A stretch of DNA of 20,277 bases from a virus, in the IMG/VR virus record IMGVR_UViG_3300027759_000532, positions 1 through 20,277 of that record. The stretch is one strand, 5' to 3'. Positions 19,460 through 20,277 of the stretch are shown here, in pieces (the first letter of the stretch is position 1; every line of letters starts with the position of its first letter). The notes under the pieces were generated by a model. The model was not told the DNA's origin. It ran no database searches and saw only the letters and a list, made by a program, of their open reading frames with translations. A program made the translations under genes and the position numbers.

Positions 19460-20110
19460 ATGAAAATCAGCGAAGAAGAAGTTGAGCATACTGTAATATA
19501 CCAAGGCAGAAACTATGACAAAATATATCTGCCTGTATTTTTGAGATTCAATAAGGAAAAGCTCATGCACTACACATTTATAAAAACAATAAATGCTGGC
19601 AGCACAAATGCACATATACTACAAGGTGGCAATGAATATTATATGTGCTTGAGCAAAGATGAATATATATCAGCAGAAGAAAGAACAATGGAGCCTATGG
19701 GATTTAGAAAAAACAGTATAGAAGCATTGGAAAAACTTGCTGAAACATTTATCAAAGCATATAAAAATGAAACAAAAAGTATATACAGTTCAATCAACAG
19801 ACGCACAACATCTACTGTAATAGCACCAAAACTAAATGAAACAGAGCATTGGCATATAAAAATGCAGAACCATTATATCATCAATATCAAAACCAAACAA
19901 GAAGTTCATCTTGGTGCAAACAAGGGAGATATATGTACGCAGTGTGGTCTTACAATACATCTACTCAATGTTATACTTCGTGATGGTATATGTGGCAGGG
20001 ATTGGTGCTATAAAGGAACACGAGTTGATGGACTTACTTGGCCTGAATATTTTTCTTCGCGTGGAGTTGGAGAATTTGTGCAAACTCCATTGCATTACTC
20101 TCAACCCTAA
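19460..20110 (+). CDS. hypothetical protein with C-terminal cysteine cluster (216 aa)
   Basis: 216 residues. The N-terminal 110 are a mixed alpha/beta region (EHTVIYQGRNYDKIYLPVFL, GGNEYYMCLSKDEYISAEER). The C-terminal part has ICTQCGLTIHLL then ICGRDWCYKG, i.e. C-x2-C ... C-x3-C with nearby His, which may bind zinc. No lysozyme, amidase or peptidase motif could be found, so I do not call it an endolysin despite its place after the holin. The last 77 bases overlap an open frame on the other strand. Leader lacks a Shine-Dalgarno sequence. Confidence 0.7.
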   Translation: MKISEEEVEHTVIYQGRNYDKIYLPVFLRFNKEKLMHYTFIKTINAGSTNAHILQGGNEYYMCLSKDEYISAEERTMEPMGFRKNSIEALEKLAETFIKAYKNETKSIYSSINRRTTSTVIAPKLNETEHWHIKMQNHYIINIKTKQEVHLGANKGDICTQCGLTIHLLNVILRDGICGRDWCYKGTRVDGLTWPEYFSSRGVGEFVQTPLHYSQP

Positions 20111-20277
20111 AATAATAAATGCTGTGCTTTGCTTTGTGTGCATATGCAGTGGTATAACATTCTATTGCTATTGCGAATATACCATTGGGCTTTAGCGTCA
20201 CTCTGTCATTATAAATTTTAACGTTAAACTCACTGTCCCCGTGTATATCATCGTTATAACCATCGTCATATGTATCA
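20034..20277 (-). CDS. partial minus-strand frame running off the right edge
   Basis: An uninterrupted frame of 81 codons from the right edge down to TAA at 20034. Composition looks coding: GDSEFNVKIYNDRVTLKPNG, then IFAIAIECYTTAYAHKAKHS and a helical end FAQILQLHAKKNIQAK. Only the C-terminal part of the protein is present. It converges on the preceding gene and would overlap it by 77 bases, which is long and lowers confidence; either frame may be shortened. No family recognised. Confidence 0.45.
   Translation of the reverse strand, partial: DTYDDGYNDDIHGDSEFNVKIYNDRVTLKPNGIFAIAIECYTTAYAHKAKHSIYYFRVESNAMEFAQILQLHAKKNIQAK

Noticed and set aside
1-20277. tRNA genes, insertion sequences, integrase or terminal direct repeats
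   Set aside because: I looked for cloverleaf-like structures, transposase or recombinase motifs and identical ends and saw none; a tool-based search was not possible.

Overview
This window is a contiguous piece of an AT-rich tailed double-stranded DNA bacteriophage genome (or prophage) of the HK97 head lineage. Diagnostic genes are, in canonical order, terminase small and large subunits, HK97-type portal, prohead protease, major capsid protein, gp6-like connector, head-closure protein, gp10-like neck protein and a tail-completion protein. The host cannot be read from the sequence. Most start codons lack a Shine-Dalgarno sequence and sit behind A/T-rich leaders, which fits Bacteroidota or another SD-poor host. 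The repeat-rich fibre and blade-repeat proteins resemble those I associate with uncultured aquatic phages (recalled, not searched).

Left arm (1-4021): the 5' part of a D12-class adenine methyltransferase lies on the minus strand at the edge. Next comes a promoter-plus-terminator unit that looks like a roughly 115-nt small RNA or an attenuated leader, then a winged-helix replication-initiator-like gene with in-frame iterons (candidate replication origin). A run of small hypothetical genes follows. Three of them are preceded by near-identical promoter-like cassettes and a fourth by a diverged relative. A 49-codon ORF sits directly behind a sigma70-like promoter, followed by a hairpin-rich, partly GC-rich non-coding stretch just upstream of the packaging genes.

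Packaging, head and neck (4022-11596): a minus-strand HNH nuclease is divergent from the plus-strand terminase operon; the intergenic region carries an inverted repeat over a good promoter. Terminase, portal (with an unusual six-cysteine C-terminal extension), protease and capsid follow. A perfect rho-independent terminator closes the capsid unit. A promoter-like element related to one upstream of the portal then starts the connector, closure, gp10 and tail-completion genes, which are tightly coupled.

Host-recognition and lysis (11601-20277): a 1770-residue fibre begins with a second, diverged copy of the tail-completion domain. It continues with proline-free collagen-like Gly-X-Y blocks, a globular insert, 25 tandem 17-residue NTAVG-type repeats and further duplicated modules. 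Then come a small beta-rich protein, a six-repeat propeller-like protein with variable positions in every blade, a coiled-coil protein, a short W-rich protein, a LydA-like holin, a cysteine-containing unknown protein and a minus-strand open frame running off the right edge.

No tape-measure, tail-tube or endolysin gene is visible. The most unusual features are the tail-completion-to-fibre fusion with no tail-tube genes between neck and fibre, the small-RNA/attenuator unit next to the candidate origin, the repeated promoter cassettes over small genes, and the cysteine-rich portal extension.
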